Assembly: GCA_017398585.1 (NCBI GenBank)
Contig: JAFQFS010000067.1
Coordinates: forward strand, 1 to 42,361
Source: Clostridia bacterium
GTDB lineage: Bacteria; Bacillota; Clostridia; Oscillospirales; CAG-272
Length of the DNA: 42,361 bases
Direction of reading: 5' to 3'
Position 1 is the first letter of the stretch. Each line of letters starts with the position of its first letter. The position numbers and the translations under genes were made by a program. Under the pieces are notes generated by a model. It was not told the origin of the DNA. It was given only the letters and a program-made list of their open reading frames with translations, and did no database searches. Shown here in pieces: positions 15,123-24,940 of the stretch.

Positions 15123-17270
15123 ATGGATATTCTTGAACGACTTTCAAATGAACTGAACATCTCCCACGACCGCCTGACCGCGACCGTGGCACTGCTCGAC
15201 GAGGGCAACACCGTCCCGTTTGTCGCGCGGTACCGCAAAGAAGTCACCGGCGGTCTGGATGACACTGTCCTGCGTACGCTCTGTGACCGTCTGACGTATC
15301 TGCGCAGTCTCGAAAAGCGCAAGGATGAAGTCCGTGCGCTCATCGACGCGCAGGGAAAGCTGGACGATGCGGTGAACGCCGCCATCGCCGCCGCAGAGAC
15401 CGTCACGGAAGTGGACGACATCTACCGTCCCTTCCGTCCTAAGCGCCGTACACGCGCATCTGTAGCCCGTGAACGGGGGCTCACGCCGCTTGCCGATCTT
15501 CTGATGAAGCAGGAGAAGTCCTATGCTCCGCCGATCGAGGAAGCGGCAGCCGCCTATATTAATGAAGAAAAATCCGTTGCGACGGCAGAGGATGCCCTTG
15601 CCGGTGCGCGTGATATCATCGCCGAAACCGTTTCGGATAATGCGGAATACCGCCGCGAGATTCGTTCGCTTACCGAACGTCACGGGATGATCTCCACGAA
15701 AAAACTCGAAGACGCCGCTGCTGTGTACGAACAGTATTTCGAACACAGCGAATCCGTGGCGAAGATCCCGTCCCACCGTGTTCTCGCCATCAACCGCGGC
15801 GAAAAGGAGAATGCGCTGTCCGTGTCCGTCACCGTGGAGCGCGACATTATTCTGAATTACCTCTTTTCCGAAGTCATCACGAATCCGAAAAGCCCGGCGT
15901 TCACGCACCTTTCCGCGGCGGTCTGTGACAGTTACGACCGTCTCATCGCGCCGTCCGTGGAGCGTGAGATCCGGAACGACATGACCGACCGCGCAAGTGA
16001 AAGCGCCATCGCGCTGTTCTCGATGAACCTCAAAAACCTCCTGCTTCAGTCCCCGCTCAAGGGCAAGACCGTTCTCGGCTTTGACCCCGGCTACCGTACG
16101 GGCTGCAAACTTGCCGTTGTCACGAAGACAGGCGCGGTGGTCGAGACGGCGGTTATCTATCCGACCAAGCCGCACGAACGCATCGCGGAATCGAAAAAGA
16201 CCGTGACCCGCCTCATTCAGAAGTACGGCGTGGATGTGGTCGCGATCGGCAACGGAACGGCGTCCGGGGAATCCGAGAAGTTCATCGCGGAGCTGCTCGG
16301 CGAACTCGGAGGAAAGACCAAGTACATCATCGTGTCCGAAGCGGGGGCGTCGGTCTACTCGGCCTCCGAACTCGGTGCGGAGGAATTCCCGGACTTTGAT
16401 GTGACGGAGCGAAGCGCGGTTTCCATTGCGCGCCGTCTGCAGGATCCGCTTGCGGAGCTGGTGAAGATCGATCCGAAGTCCATCGGTGTCGGGCAGTATC
16501 AGCACGACATGAAGCCCGCCAGACTGGACGAAGCCCTCACCGGTGTGGTTGAGGATGCGGTAAATTCCGTCGGCGTGGATGTCAACACGGCGTCGTATTC
16601 GCTGCTGTCCTACATAGCGGGGATCAACGCGGCCTCCGCAAAAAATATCGTGAAATACCGTGAGGCGAACGGGGAATTCCGTACGCGCAAGGAGATCCTG
16701 AAGGTGCCGCGGTTCGGCGCGAAGGCGTTCCAGCAGGCGGCGGGCTTCCTGCGCATCCCGGACGGGGACGAAATCCTCGACAACACGGGCGTGCATCCGG
16801 AATCCTACGCCGTTACAAAAAAGCTGCTTGAGACCTTCGGCTATACCCTTACGGACGTGCGCGGAGGGCTGAATCTGCGTGACAACGTGAAAAAATACGG
16901 TATGAAGAAGCTGGCGGAGAGTCTCGGCTGCGGTGAACCGACGCTTGAGGACATTCTCGCCGAGATCGAAAAGCCCGGACGCGACATCCGCGACAATCTC
17001 CCGCCGCCGATCCTGCGCGACAAAGTGCTTTCGATCGAAGACCTCGAACCCGGCATGATCATGACCGGTACTGTCCGCAACGTCATCGACTTCGGCGCGT
17101 TTGTTGACATCGGTGTGCATCAGGACGGTCTTGTCCACATCAGCGAGATCGCCGACCGCTACATAAAGCATCCGTCCGAAGTTCTCGCCGTCGGCGACGT
17201 CGTGACCGTGCGGATCAAATCCATGGACGTGAAAAAAGGACGCATCGGATTGACAATGCGGAAGGAATAA
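15123..17270 (+). CDS. tex: Tex-family RNA-binding transcription accessory protein
   Basis: This 715-residue protein has the full Tex layout. The N-terminal helical region contains VPFVARYRKEVTGGLD, a near-invariant Tex motif. A YqgF/RNase H-like domain includes VLGFDPGYRTGCKLAVV. Helix-hairpin-helix repeats (about residues 500-560, e.g. NTASYSLLSYIAGI and FRTRKEILKVPRFGAKAFQQAAGFLRI) precede a C-terminal S1 RNA-binding domain (about 645-715, GTVRNVIDFGAFVDIGVHQDG). Tex binds nucleic acid and affects transcription and stress tolerance in several bacteria. The length is normal for the family. CGGAGATT lies before the ATG. No strong terminator follows; a GTTTCTAAT/ATTAGAAAC hairpin at about 17285-17305 has no U-tract on the plus strand. 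Confidence 0.95.
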   Translation: MDILERLSNELNISHDRLTATVALLDEGNTVPFVARYRKEVTGGLDDTVLRTLCDRLTYLRSLEKRKDEVRALIDAQGKLDDAVNAAIAAAETVTEVDDIYRPFRPKRRTRASVARERGLTPLADLLMKQEKSYAPPIEEAAAAYINEEKSVATAEDALAGARDIIAETVSDNAEYRREIRSLTERHGMISTKKLEDAAAVYEQYFEHSESVAKIPSHRVLAINRGEKENALSVSVTVERDIILNYLFSEVITNPKSPAFTHLSAAVCDSYDRLIAPSVEREIRNDMTDRASESAIALFSMNLKNLLLQSPLKGKTVLGFDPGYRTGCKLAVVTKTGAVVETAVIYPTKPHERIAESKKTVTRLIQKYGVDVVAIGNGTASGESEKFIAELLGELGGKTKYIIVSEAGASVYSASELGAEEFPDFDVTERSAVSIARRLQDPLAELVKIDPKSIGVGQYQHDMKPARLDEALTGVVEDAVNSVGVDVNTASYSLLSYIAGINAASAKNIVKYREANGEFRTRKEILKVPRFGAKAFQQAAGFLRIPDGDEILDNTGVHPESYAVTKKLLETFGYTLTDVRGGLNLRDNVKKYGMKKLAESLGCGEPTLEDILAEIEKPGRDIRDNLPPPILRDKVLSIEDLEPGMIMTGTVRNVIDFGAFVDIGVHQDGLVHISEIADRYIKHPSEVLAVGDVVTVRIKSMDVKKGRIGLTMRKE

Positions 17271-17419
17271 ACCGCGTTTTTAATGTTTCTAATAAAATTA
17301 GAAACGGGGTTTCCCTGCAGTTTTGCGGAACGGGCGGAACCGGTGGAGGAAATGTACAGAATGTACAAAGGAATAAATCAAATTTCGGTAAAAAAAACTC
17401 TTTAAAAATGTGGTGTGAT

Positions 17420-17448
17420 TTGATACAATATACCACGATAAATAGTAT
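17420..17448 (+). promoter_or_regulatory. Probable promoter of the sugar-transport ATPase gene
   Basis: TTGATA (17420-17425) and TAGTAT (17443-17448) are 17 bp apart. A small stem-loop (GCGGAC/GTCCGC, about 17472-17488) lies in the leader before the AAGGAGG ribosome site. Confidence 0.55.
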
Positions 17449-17532
17449 ATGGACATTTGTACGTCCCAGGCGGACAACATGTCCGCTGCTTCAAATAACT
17501 ATGGATAGAATACATCCAAGGAGGAATTACTA

Positions 17533-18645
<1,113 letters not shown>

Positions 18646-18682
18646 GATATCCCCGATTCCATCGGATATTCATTCGAACTTC

Positions 18683-18714
18683 AGAACCGCTTCCGTATCG
18701 GAAGCGGTTCTTTT
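18683..18714 (+). terminator. Intrinsic terminator of the ATPase gene
   Basis: AGAACCGCTTCC, GTAT, GGAAGCGGTTCT, then TTT. The stem is GC-rich and begins about 38 bp after the stop codon. Confidence 0.85.
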
Positions 18715-18751
18715 GGTAGTATCCGCAGAATCTGCGGAAAGATCACAGAAT

Positions 18752-19282
18752 ATGATTCAGGAATACAGCATTTACATTTTTTACGCCGCGCTGTTTATCG
18801 TCTGCTTTTTCTTTGGCATGCTTCTGAGGAAACTCATGCCCCGGAAAAGCGGTGCGGCAAAAATCGATGAGACTCCGAAAAAATCAAGGAAAAAATCCCG
18901 GAAAGACACCGTCACGATGGCGGAGGTCGACGCCATGAAGGGATACGAATTCGAACATTTCTGCGCTGATCTGCTGAAAAAGAACGGGTTCCGGAAGGTC
19001 AGCGTCACGCCTGCGTCCGGGGATCAGGGCGTGGACATCATCGCCGTCAGGGGAACAGCACGCTACGCAATCCAGTGCAAGAGGTACGCGTCCCCGCTCG
19101 GGAACAAGCCCGTGCAGGAGGTCTACACCGGAAAGGCGTTCTATAACTGCAGATACGGTGTGGTCATGACGAACTCCACGTTTACGCCGCATGCGAAAGA
19201 TCTGGCGAAGAAAACCGGCGTGCTGCTGTGGGACCGGAAAACCATAGAAAAGCTCATGCACGGCGACCGGAAGAGCATCTGA
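18752..19282 (+). CDS. Membrane-tethered Mrr-like restriction endonuclease-fold protein
   Basis: This 176-residue protein has one N-terminal membrane segment (residues 5-25), a Lys/Arg-rich linker and an Mrr-cat-type PD-(D/E)XK nuclease domain. The core is visible as GYEFEHFCADLL, then GDQGVDII (Asp95) and YAIQCKRY (Gln108-x-Lys110), matching the Glu...Asp...Gln-x-Lys active site. Such proteins cut DNA, often methylated DNA, but the membrane-tethered form is common in Bacillota without any methylase and its role is not established. No methyltransferase or defence cluster is adjacent. The frame is open further upstream through the ATPase terminator, so I start at the ATG at 18752, just before the membrane helix. 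The ribosome site is weak (GGAAAG). Confidence 0.83.
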   Translation: MIQEYSIYIFYAALFIVCFFFGMLLRKLMPRKSGAAKIDETPKKSRKKSRKDTVTMAEVDAMKGYEFEHFCADLLKKNGFRKVSVTPASGDQGVDIIAVRGTARYAIQCKRYASPLGNKPVQEVYTGKAFYNCRYGVVMTNSTFTPHAKDLAKKTGVLLWDRKTIEKLMHGDRKSI

Positions 19283-19315
19283 AAAAATAACGCAAAACGA
19301 AGAAGGAATCGTCAT

Positions 19316-19831
19316 ATGATCTATTATACCGATGATAAAATCACCGTCCGCGGAATGTCCGAAGAGGATGCACGGACGATCTACGACACCTACCTCGCGT
19401 ACGGATGGCATCCGAATCTTGAAACCTATCAGAATTATTTTGCGGAACAGGGAAGCGGCCGCACTACGTTTGTTGCGGAATATGAAGGCGAAGTTGCCGG
19501 TCACGTTTCGCTGATCCATGCGGCACAGGAAGGTCCGTTCCCCGGAATGCCGCTGATCTCCGACCTGTGCGTCTTCTTCCATGTCCACAACCGCGGCATC
19601 GCGTCCCGTCTGCTCGATGCACTGGAAGCGGAAGCGGCAAAAATATCCGATGAAGTCTGCCTTGCGGTCGGCTGTCACAGCGGCTACGGCGCGGCACAGC
19701 GTCTGTACGTGAAGCGCGGATACAACTTCGACGGCAGCGGTGTCTGGTGGAACGGAAAGCAGCTGGAACAATATGCTCCCTGTGAAAACGATGACGAACT
19801 GCTTCTCTGGATGAACAAAAAACTGAAGTAA
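19316..19831 (+). CDS. GNAT-family N-acetyltransferase
   Basis: This 171-residue acetyltransferase of the GNAT fold transfers acetyl from acetyl-CoA to an amine. The N-terminal strand and helix are ITVRGMSEEDARTIYDTYL, followed by FVAEYEGEVAGHVSL. Motif A is PLISDLCVFFHVHNRGIASRLLDALEAEA with the pyrophosphate loop HNRGIAS, and the late motif is GAAQRLYVKRGYNFDGSGVWW. The substrate is not predictable. GAAGGA lies upstream of the ATG. It is 34 bp after the nuclease gene and 13 bp before the next gene, indicating a shared transcript. Confidence 0.9.
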   Translation: MIYYTDDKITVRGMSEEDARTIYDTYLAYGWHPNLETYQNYFAEQGSGRTTFVAEYEGEVAGHVSLIHAAQEGPFPGMPLISDLCVFFHVHNRGIASRLLDALEAEAAKISDEVCLAVGCHSGYGAAQRLYVKRGYNFDGSGVWWNGKQLEQYAPCENDDELLLWMNKKLK

Positions 19832-19843
19832 AGGAGAATTCCC

Positions 19844-21268
19844 ATGTACGATTATCCGAACATCTGCGGCAAGCCCGAACCGGAAACCACGAACGCGATC
19901 GGTTTCTCCCTGTTCGACCGCCGTTCCGCATCGCCGTACTTTCGCGATCTGCGTGAATTTCAGGACGACCGCCGGATCCTGCGCAACCCGCACAAGGGCT
20001 GGTACTGGCATTACATCGACAACGGTTACCTCCGCGACAATTACCGCGTCCGACACGATCCCGAAGATCACCTCGAACGGTTCCCGGGGCTGAACCACCT
20101 CTACCTCCGCTTCGACTGGGGCGACATCGAAAAGGAAAAGGGCGTATACGACTGGTCGTACATCTACAAGATCATCGACGAGTGGAGCCAATACGACTAC
20201 CGCTTTTCCATGCGGTTCGTGACCTACGAAGGCGACGGATCCATCCCGTTTGCGACGCCGGAATACGTTTTCAAGGAAGGCGCACGTGGTTACTCTCTCC
20301 CGGGCGGACGCCTCGAACCCGACTACAGTGACCCGATCTTCCTTGAGAATCTCGAACGATTCCTCGACGAAGCCGGAAGCCGCTTCAACGGTCATCCGCT
20401 GATCGAACTGGTTGATCTTGGCACGTTCGGCACATGGGGCGAGGGACATACCGGCAACGGAAGCGACATCATTTATCCCGCGGACGTGATCCGGACCCAC
20501 ATCGACCTCACGAGAAGGTATTTCCCCGACACGTTCGTTCTCCTCAACGACGACCACATCAACCACCGCTGGTCGCGCGGATGGCAGGAAAACATGGATC
20601 TTGTGGAATATGCCGTTTCGCGCGGACTCGGTCTGGAAGACGACTCGGTCTGCGTCCGGTATTATGCAGAAAACTGCGGTTATAACACGCTGCGTTCGCC
20701 GTGGCTGTTCGACAAATTCTACGACAACGCACCGGTCGTGCTGGAATTTGAACACTATACGGGCGTTGCTCCCGAAATTTTCAAGGGCGGATTCCCGTTT
20801 ATCGACGCGATGCAGCGCACCGGATGCACGTTCGCCGGGTTCCACGGCTATCCGGTACCGTGGCTCGAACGTGAACCGTATCTGACGGAATACGCGGCGA
20901 ACCGTCTCGGATACTGGTATTTCCTCGACGGTGCAGAGCTTCCGGAGACAATGAGCGGCGGCTGCCCGAATCGTGTGGTGCTGTACATCGAAAACCGCGG
21001 TTTTGCGAAGGCGTATCACAAGTACAGCATGCGCGTCAAGCTGGAAGGTGACATGGGCTGCTTCATTGAGGAAGCGGACTGCGGCGACAACCGGACATGG
21101 GCGGCGGGCGAGATCGCGAAGATCGCGTTTGACGTTCATCCGATGCGGACGATGCAGGGGAATTATATGCTTTCCGTCGGTCTGTTCGAAGGAGAACGCC
21201 CGATCGAACTGGCAATGAAAAACGGCGCGGACGGCTACTATCCGGTCGGCAAAGTAATGGTAATTTAA
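19844..21268 (+). CDS. DUF4832-like TIM-barrel protein, possible glycoside hydrolase
   Basis: This 474-residue protein lacks a signal peptide. Near its start, NPHKGWYWHYIDNG and LYLRFDWGDIEKEKGVYDW resemble the opening of DUF4874/DUF4832 and GH42-like barrels. The barrel continues with ELVDLGTFGTWGEGHTGNG, where the Glu after TWG is a plausible acid/base, and with VLEFEHY, a plausible second acidic residue. The last 110 residues form a beta-sandwich-like domain (VVLYIENRGFAKAYHKYSMRVKLEG). The fold and acidic residues suggest carbohydrate hydrolysis, but no activity can be assigned. AAAGGAG precedes the ATG. It lies 13 bp after the acetyltransferase gene and ends at a strong terminator. Confidence 0.65.
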   Translation: MYDYPNICGKPEPETTNAIGFSLFDRRSASPYFRDLREFQDDRRILRNPHKGWYWHYIDNGYLRDNYRVRHDPEDHLERFPGLNHLYLRFDWGDIEKEKGVYDWSYIYKIIDEWSQYDYRFSMRFVTYEGDGSIPFATPEYVFKEGARGYSLPGGRLEPDYSDPIFLENLERFLDEAGSRFNGHPLIELVDLGTFGTWGEGHTGNGSDIIYPADVIRTHIDLTRRYFPDTFVLLNDDHINHRWSRGWQENMDLVEYAVSRGLGLEDDSVCVRYYAENCGYNTLRSPWLFDKFYDNAPVVLEFEHYTGVAPEIFKGGFPFIDAMQRTGCTFAGFHGYPVPWLEREPYLTEYAANRLGYWYFLDGAELPETMSGGCPNRVVLYIENRGFAKAYHKYSMRVKLEGDMGCFIEEADCGDNRTWAAGEIAKIAFDVHPMRTMQGNYMLSVGLFEGERPIELAMKNGADGYYPVGKVMVI

Positions 21269-21272
21269 GAAG

Positions 21273-21313
21273 AAAAAAATCCGGAACAGAAAAACTTCCT
21301 GTTCCGGATTTTT
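21273..21313. terminator. Intrinsic terminator, usable in both directions
   Basis: AAAAAAATCCGGAACAG, loop, CTGTTCCGGATTTTT, starting four bases after the stop codon of the DUF4832-like gene. Confidence 0.9.
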
Positions 21314-21376
21314 CTGGTTATTGAACAAAACGTATCAAAAAAGTTGAAAAAATAGCGAAAAAATGTGAATAAATAC

Positions 21377-21405
21377 TTGACGTAAAAAAAGAAACAATAT
21401 ATAAT
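21377..21405 (+). promoter_or_regulatory. Probable promoter of the 21437 surface protein and GH43 pair
   Basis: TTGACG (21377-21382) and TATAAT (21400-21405) are 17 bp apart. The start codon is 32 bp downstream, with GGAGG before it. Confidence 0.75.
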
Positions 21406-21436
21406 ATGTACAGAATTATTTATTAGCGGAGGCGGT

Positions 21437-22318
21437 ATGAAACGGGTTCTGGCTTTATGGATGACCCTCGTGATGCTTTCCGGAGGGATCTTCTGCATGG
21501 GTCTCCCGGCTTTTGCAGGAGATGCTGCGGTGCCTGCGGCGCTTGCGGTGGGGGAAGTTCTGTACCATCAGGATTTTGAAGTTCTGTCGGACGTCGGAAA
21601 ATCCGGGATTGTACGCGGAACATCCAGTTCGGAAAAATCGTATATCACCTGCACCGGCGAGACGCTGGAACTGAATACCCTTGACAACGATCGGCTGTAC
21701 GCCCTTCTTCCGTCTTCGGGTGCGGCAGATTCCTATACCATCGAATTTGAGTTTTCGTTTTCGGAAATCCGGAAAACAAACGGTTATCTCGGATTCATTC
21801 TGACCTGCCGGGGAACGGAGCCGACGAACGTGACGGCGCTTGTGATCCGTGCGGACGGAACGATCGACGATTTCAAGGAGCCGGACGAGGCGCTGAAAAA
21901 AGCGGTCAGCGGCGGGGAAACGATTCTTGTGAAGATCCCCGTTGAGAAGAATGTACTCCACAAGATCGAGATGACGGCCGGCGGGAAGACCTATACGCTG
22001 GAACGTGAAAACGTCAAGGTACTTGACGACGGCGGAATGGGTTTTGTGATGCGGAACGCAAGTGCGGATGTCGGTGAGATTTACATAGTGAACGGCACCG
22101 GATACACGGAAAAAAGCGGTATTTACGCAAAAAAATCATATGCGGAGGATGAGATTGTCTCAGAAGTCGAAACGCTGATGAATCCCGTTGAGACCGAAAT
22201 CTCCCCCGAAACCGGAGATCTGACAGTCCCATATGCGGCTGCGGCGGCTGCTGCGATCGCTATGGGACTTTTCCGACGAAAAAAACAGTATGGAAGAAGT
22301 CGGACACTGGACGACTGA
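21437..22318 (+). CDS. Cell-surface protein with SPETGD sorting signal
   Basis: This 293-residue secreted protein has a signal peptide at about residues 1-27 (AFA-GDA). The following 190 residues look like a jelly-roll or LamG-type sandwich (VLYHQDFEVLSDVG at the start, YTIEFEFSFSEIR and HKIEMTAGGKTYTLE as strand pairs). Near the C-terminus SPETGD is followed by an Ala-rich hydrophobic segment and FRRKKQ, a recognisable LPXTG-like signal, so a sortase should attach it to the wall. No sortase gene is in the window. GGAGG lies just before the ATG. The GH43 gene follows after 24 bp, so the two probably share a transcript and a carbohydrate-related role. Confidence 0.75.
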   Translation: MKRVLALWMTLVMLSGGIFCMGLPAFAGDAAVPAALAVGEVLYHQDFEVLSDVGKSGIVRGTSSSEKSYITCTGETLELNTLDNDRLYALLPSSGAADSYTIEFEFSFSEIRKTNGYLGFILTCRGTEPTNVTALVIRADGTIDDFKEPDEALKKAVSGGETILVKIPVEKNVLHKIEMTAGGKTYTLERENVKVLDDGGMGFVMRNASADVGEIYIVNGTGYTEKSGIYAKKSYAEDEIVSEVETLMNPVETEISPETGDLTVPYAAAAAAAIAMGLFRRKKQYGRSRTLDD

Positions 22319-22342
22319 GAAAAACAGAACGGAGGTACTGAT

Positions 22343-23371
22343 ATGCTGCTGAAGAAAGACCGGAATTTTGTGATCCCGGAACCGGAGTGTCCGGCAGAGG
22401 GGATGGGATTTCACAATCCGCTTGACCCGAACCGTGACAACGCGGACCCGCGTGTGGTCTGGTGTGCGGAGACGGGGTATTACTACGGCATTTCGACGGG
22501 GAACACGTTCCTGACGCTGTTCCGTGCGAAGACGATGGCGGAACTGTTCCGTGCGGGGGAATCGAAGGTGATCTACGAAGCGAAAGCGGCGGACGATACG
22601 TACGGATTCCTGTGGGCGCCGGAGCTGCATTATGTGGACGGACACTGGTACATTTACACGAGCACGCATCAGACGGCGGAGAACAAAGGGTTCAAGCACG
22701 TGATTGTTCTGTCTGCGAAGACGGACGATCCGTTTGACGGATTTGAACTCGGCGGACACATCAATCACGATGTATATGCGATCGACCCGACGGTATACTG
22801 CTGGAAGGGTACATGGTACATCTGCTTCTCGATCGTGACGGACGGTCAGCAGAAGCTGGCGGTTCAGCGGATGAAGTCGCCCACCGAAGTGGAAGGAGAC
22901 TACACCGTCATGGCGCAGGCGGACTACGACTGGGAACTCGTACCGCCGTATCACCGGGGCGGTTCGCCGATCAACGAAGGTGCGTTCTTTGTGGAGCGTG
23001 ACGGACGTCTGTTCATTATTTACTCCGGCAACGGATGCTGGAGCGACGACTATATTCTCGGGATTATTGAACTGGTGGGCGACGATCCGCTGGATGCGGA
23101 GGCGTGGCTGAAGGACGACGAGCCGGTGATGGTGAAGGGCAACGGAAATTACGGCCCCGGTCACGCAACGTTCTTCCGCTCGCCCGACGGAAGCGAACTT
23201 TGGATTTCGCATCACTGTCTGCACGACCACAACCCGTCCGTGACGGGGATGGTACGGCACTGTCACTGTCAGCGGGTTTATTTCGACGAAACGGGATTCC
23301 CGCATATCGGTATGCCTATGGCGAAGGATGTGTACTATCCGCTCCCGGCGGGGGATATTGGTGTGAAGTGA
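22343..23371 (+). CDS. Glycoside hydrolase family 43-type enzyme
   Basis: This 342-residue five-bladed beta-propeller of the GH43 type has no signal peptide, so it probably acts in the cytoplasm on imported oligosaccharides. The three expected acidic residues are visible: Asp35 in NADPRV (base), Asp148 in AIDPTVY (pKa modulator) and Glu212 in INEGAFF (acid). LWAPELHYVDGHWYIYTS is the usual second-blade motif. GH43 enzymes are mostly beta-xylosidases and alpha-L-arabinofuranosidases, and specificity cannot be told apart here. ACGGAGG precedes the ATG. It sits behind the sorted surface protein gene and ahead of a multi-hairpin repeat and terminator. Confidence 0.88.
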   Translation: MLLKKDRNFVIPEPECPAEGMGFHNPLDPNRDNADPRVVWCAETGYYYGISTGNTFLTLFRAKTMAELFRAGESKVIYEAKAADDTYGFLWAPELHYVDGHWYIYTSTHQTAENKGFKHVIVLSAKTDDPFDGFELGGHINHDVYAIDPTVYCWKGTWYICFSIVTDGQQKLAVQRMKSPTEVEGDYTVMAQADYDWELVPPYHRGGSPINEGAFFVERDGRLFIIYSGNGCWSDDYILGIIELVGDDPLDAEAWLKDDEPVMVKGNGNYGPGHATFFRSPDGSELWISHHCLHDHNPSVTGMVRHCHCQRVYFDETGFPHIGMPMAKDVYYPLPAGDIGVK

Positions 23372-23432
23372 TTTGACGGGACGCTGGCGCGGATGGGGAC
23401 GAATACCTCCTTTATCTTCATGCAGTTGATTA

Positions 23433-23599
23433 GTGGAGCGATCCCCTGTTTATGTCCAGGGTGTTTCGACCTCTGCGGAGGTCGACCACTGGAGAACCGA
23501 AGGTTCTCCGGGAGGAACTTCGTTCCTCCGAGGGACAGCTGTCTCTGGACTCTGCGACCTTTTGAAAAAGGTCGATCAAAACTTTTAATCTGACAACGT
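23433..23599 (+). repeat. Multi-hairpin repeat element, copy 1
   Basis: The element starts GTGGAGCGATCCCCTGTTTATG and ends GATCAAAACTTTTAATCTGACAACGT. Between these lie tandem short stem-loops: CGACCTC/GAGGTCG, GGAGAACC/GGTTCTCC, GGAGGAAC/GTTCCTCC, and CGACCTTTT/AAAAGGTCG. The same element occurs in reverse orientation at 25568-25692, and the two flank hrcA and grpE. Their termini are conserved but the stems differ. It contains no open frame. Confidence 0.8.
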
Positions 23600-23630
23600 G
23601 CAGTTGGCGATTAGAGAAAACTTACAAAAT

Positions 23631-23664
23631 AAAGGGCAGAATGCTAACGGCGTTCTGCCTTTTT
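23631..23664 (+). terminator. Intrinsic terminator after the GH43 gene and repeat
   Basis: AAAGGGCAGAA, loop, TTCTGCCTTTTT. It would end the surface-protein/GH43 transcript after the repeat and before the hrcA promoter. Confidence 0.85.
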
Positions 23665-23707
23665 GTGTCCATTCATAGATAATTAACAAATAATCTTAAT
23701 ATTGTTA

Positions 23708-23736
23708 TTGAAAAGAAGCGCGTAAAATGGTAAATT
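23708..23736 (+). promoter_or_regulatory. Probable promoter of the hrcA operon
   Basis: TTGAAA (23708-23713) and TAAATT (23731-23736) are 17 bp apart, ending 11 bp before the CIRCE operator. Confidence 0.6.
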
Positions 23737-23747
23737 TATATCACGGT

Positions 23748-23774
23748 TTAGCACTCGTGGTTTTGAAGTGCTAA
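23748..23774 (+). promoter_or_regulatory. CIRCE operator (HrcA binding site)
   Basis: TTAGCACTC, nine bases, AAGTGCTAA. This matches the CIRCE consensus TTAGCACTC-N9-GAGTGCTAA with one mismatch in the right arm. It lies just downstream of the promoter and upstream of hrcA, so HrcA should repress its own operon until heat stress draws off GroEL. Confidence 0.93.
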
Positions 23775-23834
23775 ACTTCAGAGAAAAGAAATCCCCTTCA
23801 CGGGTTTTTCCGTTTTCCGGGGAGGTGTTGACGT

Positions 23835-24914
23835 TTGGAAGACCGAAAAAAAGACCTGAGTGAACGAAAAAAGATCATACTGAAAGCGATCATTGACGCA
23901 CATATCGAAAACGGTGAGCCCGTCGGAAGCAAATTTCTGACCGGGCATAAGCAAATATCCTGCTCCTCTGCTACCATCCGGAATGAAATGGCCGAACTCG
24001 AGGAAATGGGTTTCCTGGAACAGCCCCACACCTCCGCAGGCCGTATCCCCTCCGAAGCCGGTTACCGCTTTTATGTGGACTGGCTGATCGACCGGTACAA
24101 TTTCACGCAGGGCGAGATCGATGAACTCCGCCGTACGCTGAATCAGAAGCAGTCCGAACTGGATGCCGTTATGCAGACAGCCGTGACTCTGGCGGCGAAG
24201 CTTACCAACTACACTGCTCTTGCGATCAAGCCGCGTCAGCCGCGTATCACCGTCGGACGGTATGAGCTTCTGCGGCTCGACGAAATGACTCTCGTCCTGA
24301 TCATGGTTATCGGCGGCATCGTCAAGACAAAATACGTCCATTCGAACCGTCCCATCCCGAACGAAGCGGCTGCGTGCCTGTCCGCCGTACTTAATAAGTA
24401 CGTCACCGGAATCACGGCGTCGGAGATCACCCTTCCAATGATGATGGAAATGGAACGCGTCATGGGCGAATACGAATATCTCGTTTCCCCCGTCATCAAG
24501 GCGGTGTGCGAAACGATCTCCGTATTCGACGGCGGCGACCTGAGGTTCGAGGGCATCAACCGCCTGCTTTCCTATCCGGAATTCTACGACATGGATCGTC
24601 TCCGTGATATGCTGGCGCTGTTCGAAAAGAAAGATGACCTCCTCGAAGTCCTTTCCGAAGAGACCACGCATACACCGGATGACCGGGTTCAGGTCTACAT
24701 CGGACGCGAAAACATCGTAAAGGTGATGGATAATTCCACGCTCATCTTCAAGGCGGTGCGCGACCACGGCAAGACCGTCGGTGCGATCGGCATCATCGGT
24801 CCGACCCGAATGAATTACCGGCGCGTGATCGCGACAATCGATCACCTGACGCGCGGTGTATCGGAAGTGCTCGGCGATCCGAACGGAAACGACGGCGCGG
24901 ACGGGAATGAATAA
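23835..24914 (+). CDS. hrcA: Heat-inducible transcription repressor HrcA
   Basis: This 359-residue repressor binds CIRCE. The N-terminal winged helix includes RKKIILKAIIDAHIENGEPVGSKFLTG and ISCSSATIRNEMAELEEMGFLEQPHTSAGRIPSEAGYRFYVDWL, the hallmark HrcA segment. The dimerisation and inserted domains follow, with VQVYIGRENIVKVMDNSTLIF and GAIGIIGPTRMNYRRVI near the end. The likely start is TTG at 23835, with GGAGGTG eight bases upstream; I see no ATG in frame near the conserved N-terminus. It is first in the order hrcA-grpE-dnaK-dnaJ-prmA, which is typical of Bacillota, and should be self-regulated through CIRCE. Confidence 0.96.
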   Translation: MEDRKKDLSERKKIILKAIIDAHIENGEPVGSKFLTGHKQISCSSATIRNEMAELEEMGFLEQPHTSAGRIPSEAGYRFYVDWLIDRYNFTQGEIDELRRTLNQKQSELDAVMQTAVTLAAKLTNYTALAIKPRQPRITVGRYELLRLDEMTLVLIMVIGGIVKTKYVHSNRPIPNEAAACLSAVLNKYVTGITASEITLPMMMEMERVMGEYEYLVSPVIKAVCETISVFDGGDLRFEGINRLLSYPEFYDMDRLRDMLALFEKKDDLLEVLSEETTHTPDDRVQVYIGRENIVKVMDNSTLIFKAVRDHGKTVGAIGIIGPTRMNYRRVIATIDHLTRGVSEVLGDPNGNDGADGNE

Positions 24915-24940
24915 GCAAAAAAATAAATTTGGAGATAGAA

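Noticed and set aside
18752..19282. Restriction-modification or defence system
   Set aside because: There is only a lone membrane-tethered Mrr-like nuclease. No methylase, specificity subunit or other defence gene is adjacent.
18884..21328. Very long minus-strand open frame
   Set aside because: It is antisense to the nuclease, acetyltransferase and DUF4832-like genes, which have ribosome sites and protein-family motifs. The antisense product has none and arises from codon bias.
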